A stretch of 64,000 nucleotides of DNA from Poindextera sp036494815 (GCA_036494815.1 DASXNV010000060.1:1-64000), one strand, 5' to 3'. Shown: positions 1 to 8,888, counted from the stretch's first letter. The notes: generated by a model not told the origin, from the sequence alone. A program made the numbers and translations.

Positions 1-256
1 CAGCCTGCCGCTGCTGACGCAGATGCGCGTTCAGCGCCACGATCTGGCGCACCGCCCGCGACAGCCGCGCAAAGGTCAGCTGCGGATCGGGACCCGCCAC
101 GGCACAGGCAGCCTTCGCCGCCTCGCGCCGCAACAGCACCCGAGCCCGCTCCATGCCGATCTCGGCCAGCTCCTTCAGCATCGGCTCATGCCAATCGCCC
201 CGATCCGGCGAGGGATCGGCCACGGTGGCGTCTGGAAACGAGGTTGCGATATTCAC
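1..256 (-). CDS. Partial hypothetical protein under a LexA box
   Basis: The open frame runs off the left edge, so only about 85 N-terminal residues are visible. They are charged and mostly helical, with no signal peptide, membrane segment or recognised catalytic motif, and I do not recognise the family. The chosen start is the GTG at 256-254. It lies immediately after a GTTC-N7-GTTC box, leaving no room for a ribosome binding site, so the mRNA may be leaderless, or a TTG at 262 may be used. An upstream ATG at 267 is in another frame and stops at once. The box implies DNA-damage induction, and the function is unknown. Confidence 0.6.
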   Translation of the reverse strand, partial: MNIATSFPDATVADPSPDRGDWHEPMLKELAEIGMERARVLLRREAAKAACAVAGPDPQLTFARLSRAVRQIVALNAHLRQQRQA

Positions 257-271
257 GAACAAAACATGAAC
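257..271 (-). promoter_or_regulatory. LexA (SOS) box, GTTC-N7-GTTC
   Basis: Read on the minus strand the sequence is GTTCATGTTTTGTTC, an exact match to the alphaproteobacterial LexA consensus GTTC-N7-GTTC. It abuts the GTG start of the partial gene, so LexA bound here would cover the transcription start. The match is seen directly and the SOS role is inferred from the known consensus. Confidence 0.75.
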
Positions 272-309
272 ATATATCGCGCAAAAGTCAAGATCGACGC
301 TCCGGCCCA

Positions 310-375
310 ACCCTTCTCCACCTGCGGGGAAGGAGGGGCCCGCCCGCAAAGCGGGTGGGAGGAGGGGGCGCACCA
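310..375. repeat. GC-rich intergenic palindrome (dispersed-repeat type)
   Basis: Two adjacent imperfect hairpins fill this gap. The clearer one has arms at 339-347 and 351-359 (CCCGCCCGC / GCGGGTGGG) around an AAA loop. Sequences of this CCTTCTCC...GGGGAAGG...GCGGGTGGG type are dispersed repeats in many Caulobacterales intergenic regions. Copy number here cannot be judged from one window. No gene is evident between 272 and 548. Confidence 0.5.
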
Positions 376-548
376 GCCTTGCAACCTCGCCCACTCTTCA
401 TCATCCTTCGAGGCCCGCTAAAGCGCATAGGCGCTTAGTTGGGATCGGCGCGCTGAACTTCCCTTTGAGCGCGGCTTCCAACCGCCACCTTTGAATACTA
501 TGGTCCCGCGCGCTCTATGCCTGCCGTCCGAAACAGAGGGATCAAAGG

Positions 549-1313
549 ATGAAAGCCTACCTCCTGGCCGTCTGCGCGGGCGCCAGCCTCGTCACGGTAT
601 CGATGGCCGCGGAGCCGGCGATCAAACCCTATCTGGCGGCGGCGCTCGCCGACTCGGCCCGGGGCGCCGACATAGACATCGATGCCCGCCGCAAGCCGGG
701 GGAGATCATCGCCTTTTCCGGCCTCAAGCCCGGGGACAAGGCGGTCGACCTGATTCCAGGCAGCGGTTACTTCACCAAGATCTTTTCCAAGGTCGTGGGG
801 CCGAAAGGCCGCGTCTACATGATCTGGCCCAACGAATACGCCAGGGAGGCCCACCCCGACCCGGAGAACAACCAGAAACTGGCCCAGCAACCCGCCTTCA
901 ACAACATCACGGTGATCGAGCAACCCGGCGCCGCCTTCGCGGCGCCCGAGCCGGTGGATCTTGTCTTCACCTCGCAGAACTATCACGACTATCCGGACAA
1001 GTTCATGGGCCAGATCGATCCGATGGTGTTCGACCGGGCGGTCTATAAGGCGCTGAAACCCGGCGGCGTGTTCCTGGTCATCGACCACGTGGCCGAGGCC
1101 GGGTCCGGCCTACGCGACACCGACACCCTGCACCGCATCGACCCGGCCATCGTGAAAAAGCAGGTGACCGCCGCGGGCTTTGTCTATGAAGGCGAAAGCG
1201 AGGCTCTGCGCAACCCGGTCGACGACCACAAGAAGGTGGTGTTCGACAAGTCGATCCGCGGACACACCGACCAGTTCATTTATAAGTTCCGCAAGCCGAA
1301 GAAGGCGGGATGA
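549..1313 (+). CDS. Exported class I SAM-dependent methyltransferase-like protein
   Basis: A 254-residue protein whose first ~20 residues form a signal peptide (MKAYLLAVCAGASLVTVSMA with a cleavage-like AxA region). The rest is a Rossmann methyltransferase fold. The SAM-binding motif I appears as DLIPGSGYFT around residues 74-83 and the post-motif segment as LKPGGVFLVIDHVA around 171-184. It resembles the predicted methyltransferases of COG4798, which also carry leader peptides. Substrate is unknown. Export is odd because SAM is not known to be available in the periplasm, so the protein may have another role. The ATG is preceded by a purine-rich GAGGGATCAAAGG. It stands alone, with no co-directional partner close by. 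Confidence 0.75.
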   Translation: MKAYLLAVCAGASLVTVSMAAEPAIKPYLAAALADSARGADIDIDARRKPGEIIAFSGLKPGDKAVDLIPGSGYFTKIFSKVVGPKGRVYMIWPNEYAREAHPDPENNQKLAQQPAFNNITVIEQPGAAFAAPEPVDLVFTSQNYHDYPDKFMGQIDPMVFDRAVYKALKPGGVFLVIDHVAEAGSGLRDTDTLHRIDPAIVKKQVTAAGFVYEGESEALRNPVDDHKKVVFDKSIRGHTDQFIYKFRKPKKAG

Positions 1314-1477
1314 CGTCGGCTGAAGGCGGGGCGCCCCTTTTGCTCCCATCCGACAATCGGACATTCGGGCCGCCGAAAGCCCTGCCGCCCGACAGCGGAC
1401 TTTGCGAACGGCAGTGAAGGATTCCTGCCGGAAACAAACTAGGCTCACGTCAGGCCGCTGCGTTCGGGCTCACAGGC

Positions 1478-1885
1478 GTGGAGACGCATTTGAACTTCTT
1501 CATCACGTCCGAAACTACGTCCGACGTGACGCTTTCCGAGTTTTCGATCCTGCTTGATTTTGAGGACATGCTGAACCGCGTGGCATCCGATCTTCAGACA
1601 GCCGGCGTAAAACAAGTTGGGATCGTTCTTGTGGTCATGAAGCCCGAGGTTGTGCCTCCCTTCCCGCCGGGCTTCGTCTTCCGCCGGGCCAGAAAGATGC
1701 TCGATATCAAGCCGGCCGTCGCCTTCGCGGATTGGTAGGAAGCGAACCGCACCGGTCGAATTGGCCTGCTTATCGACGCAACTGTGTCGACGATGAGCGA
1801 TCGACCCAAGAAGGCGATTTCAGCGCAAGATATTTCAGCCCTGCAAGCAGCACTTCAACGTGGCTACCGGGCGTTATTGAACTGA
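1478..1885 (+). pseudogene. Small hypothetical gene split by an in-frame amber codon
   Basis: From the GTG at 1478 the frame encodes 86 residues, ends at a TAG (1736-1738), then continues in the same frame for 48 more codons to a TGA at 1883-1885. Both halves look like one protein. The first ends in a sequence rich in hydrophobic and basic residues (VVMKPEVVPPFPPGF, RRARKMLDIKPAVAFADW). The second reads EANRTGRIGLLIDATVSTMS and on through a helical tail. One base change to TAG would explain the break. Alternatives are a sequencing error or readthrough. The family is not recognised and there is no signal peptide. If translated as is, only the 86-residue product is made. Confidence 0.5.
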
Positions 1886-2031
1886 CTGCAAGGATTCCGG
1901 TGGGGCCGGCGGTGGACGCTATGGGTCGTGCCGTCGCGTGATGGCGGCCGGCAACTCGCCGTTCGCGTCGGCCTGGGCTCCGATCCGGACAGCGGACCAA
2001 TCGAACGGCGGAACGGGGTGAAAGGCCGGCG

Positions 2032-2387
2032 TTACCGAAATTGCTCAAAGTCGACGAATTCCTTCACGAATTGGCCTGTCGACAGTAACACCCGCTCGAC
2101 CTCAGCGGTCACATCTTCGTTGTTCTCCTTGGTCGATATGAACAGGCCACAAATGTCGTCATCAATCTCGTACTTGCCGCCCGGATAGGCCCAGAAGCAG
2201 AAATAGCGATCTTGCGCCAATGCGACCTGAGGATCATCCAAGTTGTCCGGGTGCGGCACCTTGGTCGCATGCAGTGCTTCGCGCAGTATCGACGCTACGC
2301 CCGGAAAGCCCTCTTTACGGTGGTCGTCTAGAGCACTTCGATCAGCAGTTCGCTGCCATGGTAAAGCGGACTGGTTCGGTCATACAC
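2032..2387 (-). pseudogene. Frameshifted small hypothetical gene
   Basis: A GTG at 2387 opens a frame (MYDRTSPLYHGSELLIEVL) that stops at 2328-2330. The minus-strand frame that continues without interruption on the far side reads DDHRKEGFPGVASILREAL and on to QFVKEFVDFEQFR at 2032. Joining the two gives a plausible acidic cytosolic protein of about 118 residues with normal, not GC-shadow, amino-acid composition. The offset corresponds to a 2-base insertion or 1-base loss near 2328-2335. The downstream part could also be made alone from a GTG at 2259 (75 residues). I do not recognise the family. Confidence 0.45.
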
Positions 2388-2512
2388 CGACTTTCCTGCG
2401 ACGAACGCTGACCCACAAGAAGGTGTATCGCGGTTGTGCGACAACTGACTATGAGCTGCGGCGCCTTCATCTATGATGCGTCGGTCGGGGTCGCTTCCTG
2501 ACCTCGAGCATC

Positions 2513-2548
2513 GAATTACGGTGGAATTACGCGATGTCACCGTAATTC
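2513..2548. repeat. Perfect 11-bp inverted repeat
   Basis: GAATTACGGTG at 2513-2523 is matched by its exact reverse complement at 2538-2548, separated by 14 bases. It lies in the gap between the decayed gene and the hybrid kinase, just past the kinase stop. It may act as a terminator-like hairpin for the kinase, although no T tract follows. The adjacent bases 2550-2577 contain TGGCCACC and TTGGCCG words that recall IS21-family end repeats, but no transposase is present. Confidence 0.4.
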
Positions 2549-2582
2549 AAATGGCCACCAGAAACCTGAAGTTGGCCGCCTC

Positions 2583-5015
2583 TCAGCGTGCCACCGCCTC
2601 CGCCTCCGCCGTCTCGCCCGCGTCCAGAACCGCTTGCAGCACCTCGAACAGGCGGGCGATCTCGATCGGCTTGGGCACAAAGGCGTCCATGCCGACCTGC
2701 AGATAGTCTTCGACCTGATGGGCCATGGCGTTGGCGGTGAGGGCGACGATGGGGGTGCGGCGGCGGTCCAATTTGGCTTCAAGCTCGCGAATGGCGCGCG
2801 TCGCCGCAGGGCCGTCCATCACCGGCATGCGCACGTCCATCAGGATCAGGTCCCATTCGCGCGCGCGCCAGGCGGCCACGGCCTCGGCGCCGTCGGAGAC
2901 GATCACCGGATCGATCCCCGCCTGCCGCAGCAGGGTCCTGAGCACCAGCTGGTTGACGCTGTTGTCTTCCGCGGCGAGCACCCGCAGCTCGGCGCCGGGC
3001 TCGAAATCCGCGGAAGGGTCGGCCAGCGTTTCGGGGACTTGCCGTTCCTCGCCGATCCGTTGCAGGGGCAGGCGAACCAGGAAGGTCGTCCCCTTGCCCT
3101 CGACACTCTCGACCTCGATGGTTCCGCCGAAGCTGAGAGCCAGCTCGCGGCAGATGGCCAGGCCCAGGCCGGTTCCCCCGAAGCGGCGGGTGGTGGAGGC
3201 GTCGGCCTGTTCGAATTTCTGGAACAGGTGAGGCAGGCGCTCGGCGGGAATGCCGATGCCCGTATCGCGGACCTTGATCTCCAGCCCGCCCGGACAATCG
3301 CCGATATCCAGCGAAACCCCGCCGGTCTCGGTGAACTTCAGGGCGTTGGACACCAGGTTGTAGAGGATCTGGCGCACCCGGGTGCAGTCGCCCAGATAGA
3401 CGCCGCGCGCGCCGGGCGACACGGTCAGGTCGAACGACAGGCCTTTTTTGACGGCTATGGCGGTGAAGGCGGCGTGGGCGCTGTAGGCGAGCTGGCCGAT
3501 ATCGAACTCCACGTCCTCCAGCTCCAGTTTCCCCGCCTCGATCTTGGACAGGTCCAAAAGGTCGTTGAGAATGGCAAGCAGGCTCTCGCCGGACTCGCGG
3601 ATCACGTCCAGCCGCTCGCGTTGCGCCGGGGAAAGCGCGTCGGCGCTCATGGCCTGGGCCATGCCCAGCACGCCATTCAGCGGGGTGCGGATCTCGTGGC
3701 TCATGGTGGCCAGGAAGCTGGACTTGGCCTGGCTGGCCTGTTCGGCCTCGTCCCTGGCCTGCAAGAGCGCCCTTTCCGCGGCCTTGTGGGCGGTGACATT
3801 CTGGATCGCGCCGATCAGGCGGACGGGGTGGCCCCGCTCGTCACTGATCAGCTTGCTGGCGCTGGACGCCCACACCTCGCGATCGTCGGCGCGCACCACT
3901 CGGTATTCCGGTCGAAACCTCGCGCCGTTGTCCATGTGGTCTTGCCAGGCTTCGATCACCATGGCGCGGTCGCGGGGGTCGACGGTGCAATAGATGTCGC
4001 GAAACAGCTGGTCGTAAGTCTTGGGTTCCGTGAAAAAGCTGTCTTCCGCACCGACCTTGATCAGCTCGCGCCGGACATAATCCATCTCATAGACGTGGAC
4101 GTCGGCGATCTCCATGGCCAGGGTCAGGCGCTGTTCGGAGCGCTCGGCCGCCTCAAGCGCCTCGACCATGTGGGTGACGTTGTGGCTGGAGACGATCACC
4201 CCGCCCACCTCACCGTCGGCGTCGAGCCACGGCGCCATCTCCGCGGCGATCCAGCGAACCTCGCCGGCTTCGGTGCGATAGCGGAGCCGGTCGACCGTGA
4301 TGGTTTCCCCCGCCAGCACCCGCTCGTAGAACTCGCCCCAGCGCTTGAACGCCGCCGGGCTGACCTGCGACAGCGGCTGGCCCACCGCGGCCATGGCGCT
4401 GAATCCGGCTTCCTTGGCCCAGCGAGGGCTGCAGCCCAGCACGTTCAGCTTCTGGTCGGTGATCAGCAGCGAGACCGGCATGGCCCGCACCACGGCCCGG
4501 AACGTGGCCATCAGCGCGTCGCGCTCGCGTCGCCCCTGCTCGCGCGCCTTGGTGGCCTGGGCTCTGGCCCACTCGTCGGCGACAAAAGCCGCCAGGTCCG
4601 ACAGGCGGCCCGCCAGACTGGCGTTGAACGGGCGAGCCTCCAGGGACATGACCGCCAGGGCGCCGGCGGTGTCGCCGTTGGCCAGCTTGATGGGCGCGGC
4701 GGCGTAGAACTTCAGATAGGGCGGCGCGGCCACCTCCGGCTCGTTGCAAAACCGCGGATCCTTGGCGGCGTCCTCGACCCAAAGCGGCTGGCCGGTGTCG
4801 AGCACCAGCCGCAGGCTGGAGCCCACGGCATAGTCGCCGTCAGGCTCGCGGCTGCGCCAAGCCCGGCCGTTCTGCACCAGCAGAACCTGGGCCTCCACGG
4901 GTCCAAACAGGGTCTTGGCCAGGCGGGTGGCGCGGTCGCAGACCTCTTGGCTCAGATCGAGTTCGAACGGGCGAAACGATCTTACCCCATCGGGTTGCGG
5001 GTCATCGCCTTCCAT
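2583..5015 (-). CDS. Hybrid sensor histidine kinase (GAF-PAS-PAS-HisKA-HATPase-REC)
   Basis: An 810-residue cytosolic sensor kinase with no membrane segment. An N-terminal GAF-like domain spans about 20-155, followed by two PAS domains (about 170-285 and 295-415). The dimerisation/phosphoacceptor helix has SHEIRTPLNG with His440. The ATPase domain has the N-box NLVSNALKF and the G-boxes DTGIGI and GGTGLGLAI. The C-terminal receiver has acidic AAEDN, phosphoacceptor Asp727 in LILMDVRMPVMDG, and the switch/Lys positions TANAMA and VPKP. Phosphate would pass from His440 to Asp727 and probably on to a phosphotransfer protein, since no HPt or output domain is attached. The stimulus is unknown. A second hybrid kinase lies at 6338-8620. 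Confidence 0.9.
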   Translation of the reverse strand: MEGDDPQPDGVRSFRPFELDLSQEVCDRATRLAKTLFGPVEAQVLLVQNGRAWRSREPDGDYAVGSSLRLVLDTGQPLWVEDAAKDPRFCNEPEVAAPPYLKFYAAAPIKLANGDTAGALAVMSLEARPFNASLAGRLSDLAAFVADEWARAQATKAREQGRRERDALMATFRAVVRAMPVSLLITDQKLNVLGCSPRWAKEAGFSAMAAVGQPLSQVSPAAFKRWGEFYERVLAGETITVDRLRYRTEAGEVRWIAAEMAPWLDADGEVGGVIVSSHNVTHMVEALEAAERSEQRLTLAMEIADVHVYEMDYVRRELIKVGAEDSFFTEPKTYDQLFRDIYCTVDPRDRAMVIEAWQDHMDNGARFRPEYRVVRADDREVWASSASKLISDERGHPVRLIGAIQNVTAHKAAERALLQARDEAEQASQAKSSFLATMSHEIRTPLNGVLGMAQAMSADALSPAQRERLDVIRESGESLLAILNDLLDLSKIEAGKLELEDVEFDIGQLAYSAHAAFTAIAVKKGLSFDLTVSPGARGVYLGDCTRVRQILYNLVSNALKFTETGGVSLDIGDCPGGLEIKVRDTGIGIPAERLPHLFQKFEQADASTTRRFGGTGLGLAICRELALSFGGTIEVESVEGKGTTFLVRLPLQRIGEERQVPETLADPSADFEPGAELRVLAAEDNSVNQLVLRTLLRQAGIDPVIVSDGAEAVAAWRAREWDLILMDVRMPVMDGPAATRAIRELEAKLDRRRTPIVALTANAMAHQVEDYLQVGMDAFVPKPIEIARLFEVLQAVLDAGETAEAEAVAR

Positions 5016-5121
5016 CTATTCACCCGCAGTTGTTGGACGTTTCCCGCGCGATGATGGCGCCTCAATATTAAAACGCCTTTAGCGGCGAGAACGAGCTTTG
5101 CTGGCGGACCAGCCTCGATAA

Positions 5122-6159
5122 CTAGGCCCGAACAGTGACCACCCCGGTGGCGATCAAGCTTCTGGCGCAATCGAGCACGGTGTCCTCCAGGGGGCGGGGC
5201 CGCCAGCCCAGCAGGGTCTGGGCCTTGGCCGAGCTGTAGTCGTGCTTGTGTCCCAGGCTGGGGGTGACGGCGCTCAGATCCTTGTCGAACAGGCTGGCCA
5301 GGCGGATGGCGAGGTCGGGAACCTTGCGGGTGGGAACCTTGGCGGCGTCGTCCCCGAGGCGCAGGCGCAACAGCGAGGCCATGTCGGCCATCCAGGCGAA
5401 GGTCCCGGCGGCGATGAACCTCTGGCCCGCGGCCTCGGGGGCGGTCATGGCGCGGATGTGCAGGTCGGCCACGTCGCGGGCGTCGACGATGTTGAAGCCC
5501 AGGCGCGGCAGTCCGGGCACCCGGCCGGACAACAGGCGTTCGATCACCTGGACCGATTCCGAATAGTCGCCGCTCAGGACCGGGCCGAGCACCAGGGCGG
5601 GGTTGACGGTGGCCAGGGTGGTGGCTCCGCTTGAGGCCTCGATCAGGTCCCAGGCGGCGCGTTCGGCCAGGGTCTTGGACTGATAATAGGCGCTGACCTT
5701 GGGCTGGGTCAGATCGGTCCACACCGTCTCGTCGCTGATGTTGTCGGGCGCGCTGGCGCCCTTGCTGGTGGCCGCCACCGACGACGTCAGCACCACCCGC
5801 TTGACCCCGGCCTTGATCGCCGCGCTGACGGCGCGTTTGGCGCCATCGCGGGCGGGCGTGATCAGTTCGTTGGGGTCTTTCGGCTCGGAGACGCCCAGGG
5901 GAGAGGCCACATGCAGGACATAGTCGCAGCCCTGGGTCGCCTCATCCCATCCGGCGTCGGCCATCAGATCGGCCACGTGGAAGCTCAGGCGGTCCTGGGC
6001 GTCCGCCACCTTGCCGAGGTTGGCGCGGACCCAGGCTTCCCGGCGAAGATCGCGTACGGTGGTCCGCACTCGATAGCCCTGTTGCAGAAGGCCGACGACG
6101 CACCATCCGCCGATAAATCCGGACCCACCGGTCACCAGCACTGTCGCCTGATCGCTCAT
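5122..6159 (-). CDS. NAD(P)-dependent epimerase/dehydratase-family aldehyde reductase
   Basis: A 345-residue extended short-chain dehydrogenase of the dihydroflavonol-4-reductase/aldehyde-reductase type. The Rossmann cofactor motif is GGSGFIGG near the N terminus, and the catalytic Tyr-Lys pair is in YYQSK, with an upstream Ser in VLTSSVA. Such enzymes reduce small aldehydes or ketones with NADPH, and the substrate cannot be read from sequence. The ATG at 6159 is preceded at good spacing by GGGGGCGG. An ATG at 6171 is also in frame. It is transcribed away from the second hybrid kinase and shares that short intergenic region. It is not obviously operonic with the kinase at 2583-5015, which starts 106 bases downstream of its stop. 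Confidence 0.85.
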   Translation of the reverse strand: MSDQATVLVTGGSGFIGGWCVVGLLQQGYRVRTTVRDLRREAWVRANLGKVADAQDRLSFHVADLMADAGWDEATQGCDYVLHVASPLGVSEPKDPNELITPARDGAKRAVSAAIKAGVKRVVLTSSVAATSKGASAPDNISDETVWTDLTQPKVSAYYQSKTLAERAAWDLIEASSGATTLATVNPALVLGPVLSGDYSESVQVIERLLSGRVPGLPRLGFNIVDARDVADLHIRAMTAPEAAGQRFIAAGTFAWMADMASLLRLRLGDDAAKVPTRKVPDLAIRLASLFDKDLSAVTPSLGHKHDYSSAKAQTLLGWRPRPLEDTVLDCARSLIATGVVTVRA

Positions 6160-6337
6160 CACCGCCCCCATGTCATGTTGACGGTGATTAGATAGGCCGT
6201 TCACCCCACAAGGAAAGAACTTTCGGCCGCGACAGGCGCCGCCGCTGCGACAATTGAGCCCACCCACCCGCTGGGTTTTCAGGTTTTCCTTAAACCAGGC
6301 CGTGCATGTTATTGGTGGGATGGGGGCGAAAGACGCA

Positions 6338-8620
6338 ATGAGTCAGCGAGACGCTGCGGCCGGCGGTGCGGCTGGGGGGATGCGAATCCACCTCCTGCCA
6401 TTGCCGCTCGCCCTGCTGGACGCGGGGTTGACGGTCGTCCACGCCAATCACGACCTTGGCTGTCTGCTTGGGCGCGACCCCGGCGACCTGATTGGTTCTC
6501 ACCTGCCCGGGTTGCTGGAAGCGGCTGGGGCGACGGCGGATCCTGGATCGGCGACGCGGACCTATCGTATCGCGCGGGACGACGGCGAGCATTGGTATCG
6601 CCTCGACATGCAGGCCGCCGAAGTCCAGACCCTGGCCATGCTGGTGGATGTGACCGCCGAGCGCGCCGCCTTTGAGGCCCTGCGCCAGGCCAGCTCCGTA
6701 CGCGACCAGTTGCTGCATGACGCTAAGGTCGGCACCTGGCGCTTCAACCCCGACAGCCAGATTTACCGCTTCTCCAGCGAACTCGCCCTGGGCTACGAGG
6801 ATGTGGGCGCTCCGGTGTCGGTGGATCTCCTCAAGCAATTGCAGCACCCCGATGACCGGGCCAAGGACGAGGAAGTCCGTGAGCGGATCACCCGGCACGG
6901 CGGCTCGGCGGTGGAGGAGATCCGCTATCTGGAGGCGAACGGGGATTGGACCCATTTGCGGGTCCACTATCGCGCCGGTCGCCGCCTGCCATCCGGCCTC
7001 TATGAGATGAGCGGCCTCAGCCAGGATGTCACTTCGCTGGCCTTGGCGCGTGACGAAGCCAAGGCCAATGCGCTGCGGCTGCGCGTGGCGCTGAAAGTGG
7101 CCCGCGCCGGGGTCTACGAATACGAGTATCGCCAGCAGGCCTTTTGGACCTCGCCGGAGTTCGAGGCGGTGGCGGGACCCGAGGCTCTGGCCAATTCCGT
7201 TGCGGATCACACCCGCCTGTTCATGGATGAAGACCGCGAAGCCGCCGCCGCCCTGGGCGAGCGCGCGCTGACGGGCGGGGGCGGCGCCTATGCCGATCTG
7301 CGGCTGTCGCGCACAGATGGCGTGTCCTGGGTGCGGATCTATCTGGAAATCGAGCGCGACGAGGCCGGCGAACCCGTCCGTTCGATCGGCTTGATGTTCG
7401 ATATCAATGAGCAAAAGCATCAGGAGTTGGCGCTGACCGAGGCGCATCGGGCGGCGCAGGCGGCCACCGCGGCCAAGTCCAGCTTCCTCGCTTCAGTCAG
7501 CCACGAGATTCGGACGCCGATGAACGGGATCGTCGGCGTGCTCAATTTGCTCCGGCGCGAAAACCTGACGCAGGAGGGGCACGCGCTCCTGGGCGAAGCT
7601 TTGGGCTGCAGCGACATGCTCTCGCAGCTGATCAACGACGTGCTGGACTTCAGCAAGATCGAGGCCGGCAAACTGGAGCTGTCGCCCACGGCCACGGACG
7701 CCCGCGCGGTGGCCGAGAGCGTGGTTCGTCTGATCCAGCCCCAGGCCGAGGCCAAGGGAATCTATGTGCGGCTGGCGGCGGAAGAGGGGCTGGGCTATGC
7801 GGCCATCGATCCGGTGCGTCTGCGCCAATGCCTGTTCAATATCGTCGGCAATGCGGTGAAGTTCACCACCCGCGGCGGGGTTGAGGTGCGACTCCGCGCC
7901 CAGGGTGAAGGCGAGGCGCGCAAGCTGCGCTGCGAAGTCGAGGACACGGGCGTCGGGGTGCCCAGCGGGGCGCGGGCCACGCTGTTCGACCGGTTCTCGC
8001 AGGGCGATAGCAGCACCACGCGCCAGTTCGGCGGCACAGGCCTTGGCCTGGCCATTTCGCGTAGCCTGGCGCGGATGATGGGCGGGGACCTGGATTTCGA
8101 AAGCCGTCCAGGTCACGGCTCGACCTTCTGGTTCGAGATCGGCGCCCCGGCGGCCCCGGCGCCGACCCAGGCCGATGTAGACGCCTTCGCCGGGCAGCCG
8201 CTGCACGGCTTGCGCATCCTGGTGGTGGATGACAATCGCATCAACCGGCTGGTGGGGGTCAAATCCCTGGAGGCCCTCGGCGCGGAGGCCGAGGTCGCCG
8301 ACAGCGGCGCCGCGGCGATCGCGGCGGTGACCCAGCAGGGTTTCGACCTGATCTTGATGGACATCAACATGCCCGAGATGGACGGGCTGGAGGCAACCCG
8401 CCGTATCCGCGCGCTGGGCGGCGCCGCCCGTGACATCCCGGTGATCGCCCTTACGGCGGACATCATGAGCCACCAGAAGCGAGCCTATGCCTCCGCAGGC
8501 ATGGATGGCGTGGTGCCAAAGCCGTTCTCGCCTGCGGAACTGCTCGCCGAGATCGCACGGCTGGCCGACAGCAGTCAGGCCACCGAGGAGGTTGCGTTAG
8601 AGGGGATATCACCAAGTTAG
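6338..8620 (+). CDS. Hybrid sensor histidine kinase (PAS-PAS-PAS-HisKA-HATPase-REC)
   Basis: About 760 residues, soluble, with PAS-like sensor modules in the first ~380 residues (one ends in YRIARDDGEHWYRLDMQA, another includes HVHYRAGRRLPSGLYEMSG-like beta strands). The phosphoacceptor helix has SHEIRTPMNG with His389. The ATPase domain has NIVGNAVKF, DTGVGV and GGTGLGLAIS. The receiver has VVDDN and Asp675 in LILMDINMPEMDG, then VIALTADIM and VPKPF. The architecture parallels the kinase at 2583-5015 but the sensor part differs. I chose the ATG at 6338 because GGGGGCG sits about 10 bases upstream. An ATG at 6320 would add six residues. There is no output domain, so it must signal through another protein. 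Confidence 0.88.
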   Translation: MSQRDAAAGGAAGGMRIHLLPLPLALLDAGLTVVHANHDLGCLLGRDPGDLIGSHLPGLLEAAGATADPGSATRTYRIARDDGEHWYRLDMQAAEVQTLAMLVDVTAERAAFEALRQASSVRDQLLHDAKVGTWRFNPDSQIYRFSSELALGYEDVGAPVSVDLLKQLQHPDDRAKDEEVRERITRHGGSAVEEIRYLEANGDWTHLRVHYRAGRRLPSGLYEMSGLSQDVTSLALARDEAKANALRLRVALKVARAGVYEYEYRQQAFWTSPEFEAVAGPEALANSVADHTRLFMDEDREAAAALGERALTGGGGAYADLRLSRTDGVSWVRIYLEIERDEAGEPVRSIGLMFDINEQKHQELALTEAHRAAQAATAAKSSFLASVSHEIRTPMNGIVGVLNLLRRENLTQEGHALLGEALGCSDMLSQLINDVLDFSKIEAGKLELSPTATDARAVAESVVRLIQPQAEAKGIYVRLAAEEGLGYAAIDPVRLRQCLFNIVGNAVKFTTRGGVEVRLRAQGEGEARKLRCEVEDTGVGVPSGARATLFDRFSQGDSSTTRQFGGTGLGLAISRSLARMMGGDLDFESRPGHGSTFWFEIGAPAAPAPTQADVDAFAGQPLHGLRILVVDDNRINRLVGVKSLEALGAEAEVADSGAAAIAAVTQQGFDLILMDINMPEMDGLEATRRIRALGGAARDIPVIALTADIMSHQKRAYASAGMDGVVPKPFSPAELLAEIARLADSSQATEEVALEGISPS

Positions 8621-8888
8621 AGCCACGAGCGCCACCAGGTGGCCTTCGACAGGCGCTGAAACGACGCCGCGTCCTGGGACAGGCGGCCGAGCCGCCGCCG
8701 ATCTCTCAAGGTTGAGCCTGATCGGGTGAATCGCGTCCCAGTCGGCGAAGCTCGTGTTGCGGCTGCAACAGTTCCATTTCTTTGGCGTGGACCCGATTGA
8801 GGCGGGAACCCGGCCACCTATCTGAACGTCTGCGATTCAAGCGGCGAGCCGGGATTTCCCCGGCGCTCTAGCCTGCGGGAGCGATCAC

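Noticed and set aside
2634..5054. An 806-codon open frame opposite the first hybrid kinase
   Set aside because: It is a GC-rich antisense shadow. Its product is rich in His, Gly, Gln and Arg and has no domain, while the kinase strand carries every motif.
5070..5095. Hairpin plus TTTT between the reductase and kinase genes
   Set aside because: The stem is only four base pairs, too weak to call a terminator.
8617..8817. A 66-codon minus frame after the second hybrid kinase
   Set aside because: It is Arg/Ser-rich, overlaps the kinase stop and has no ribosome site. Nothing is seen in 8621-8888.
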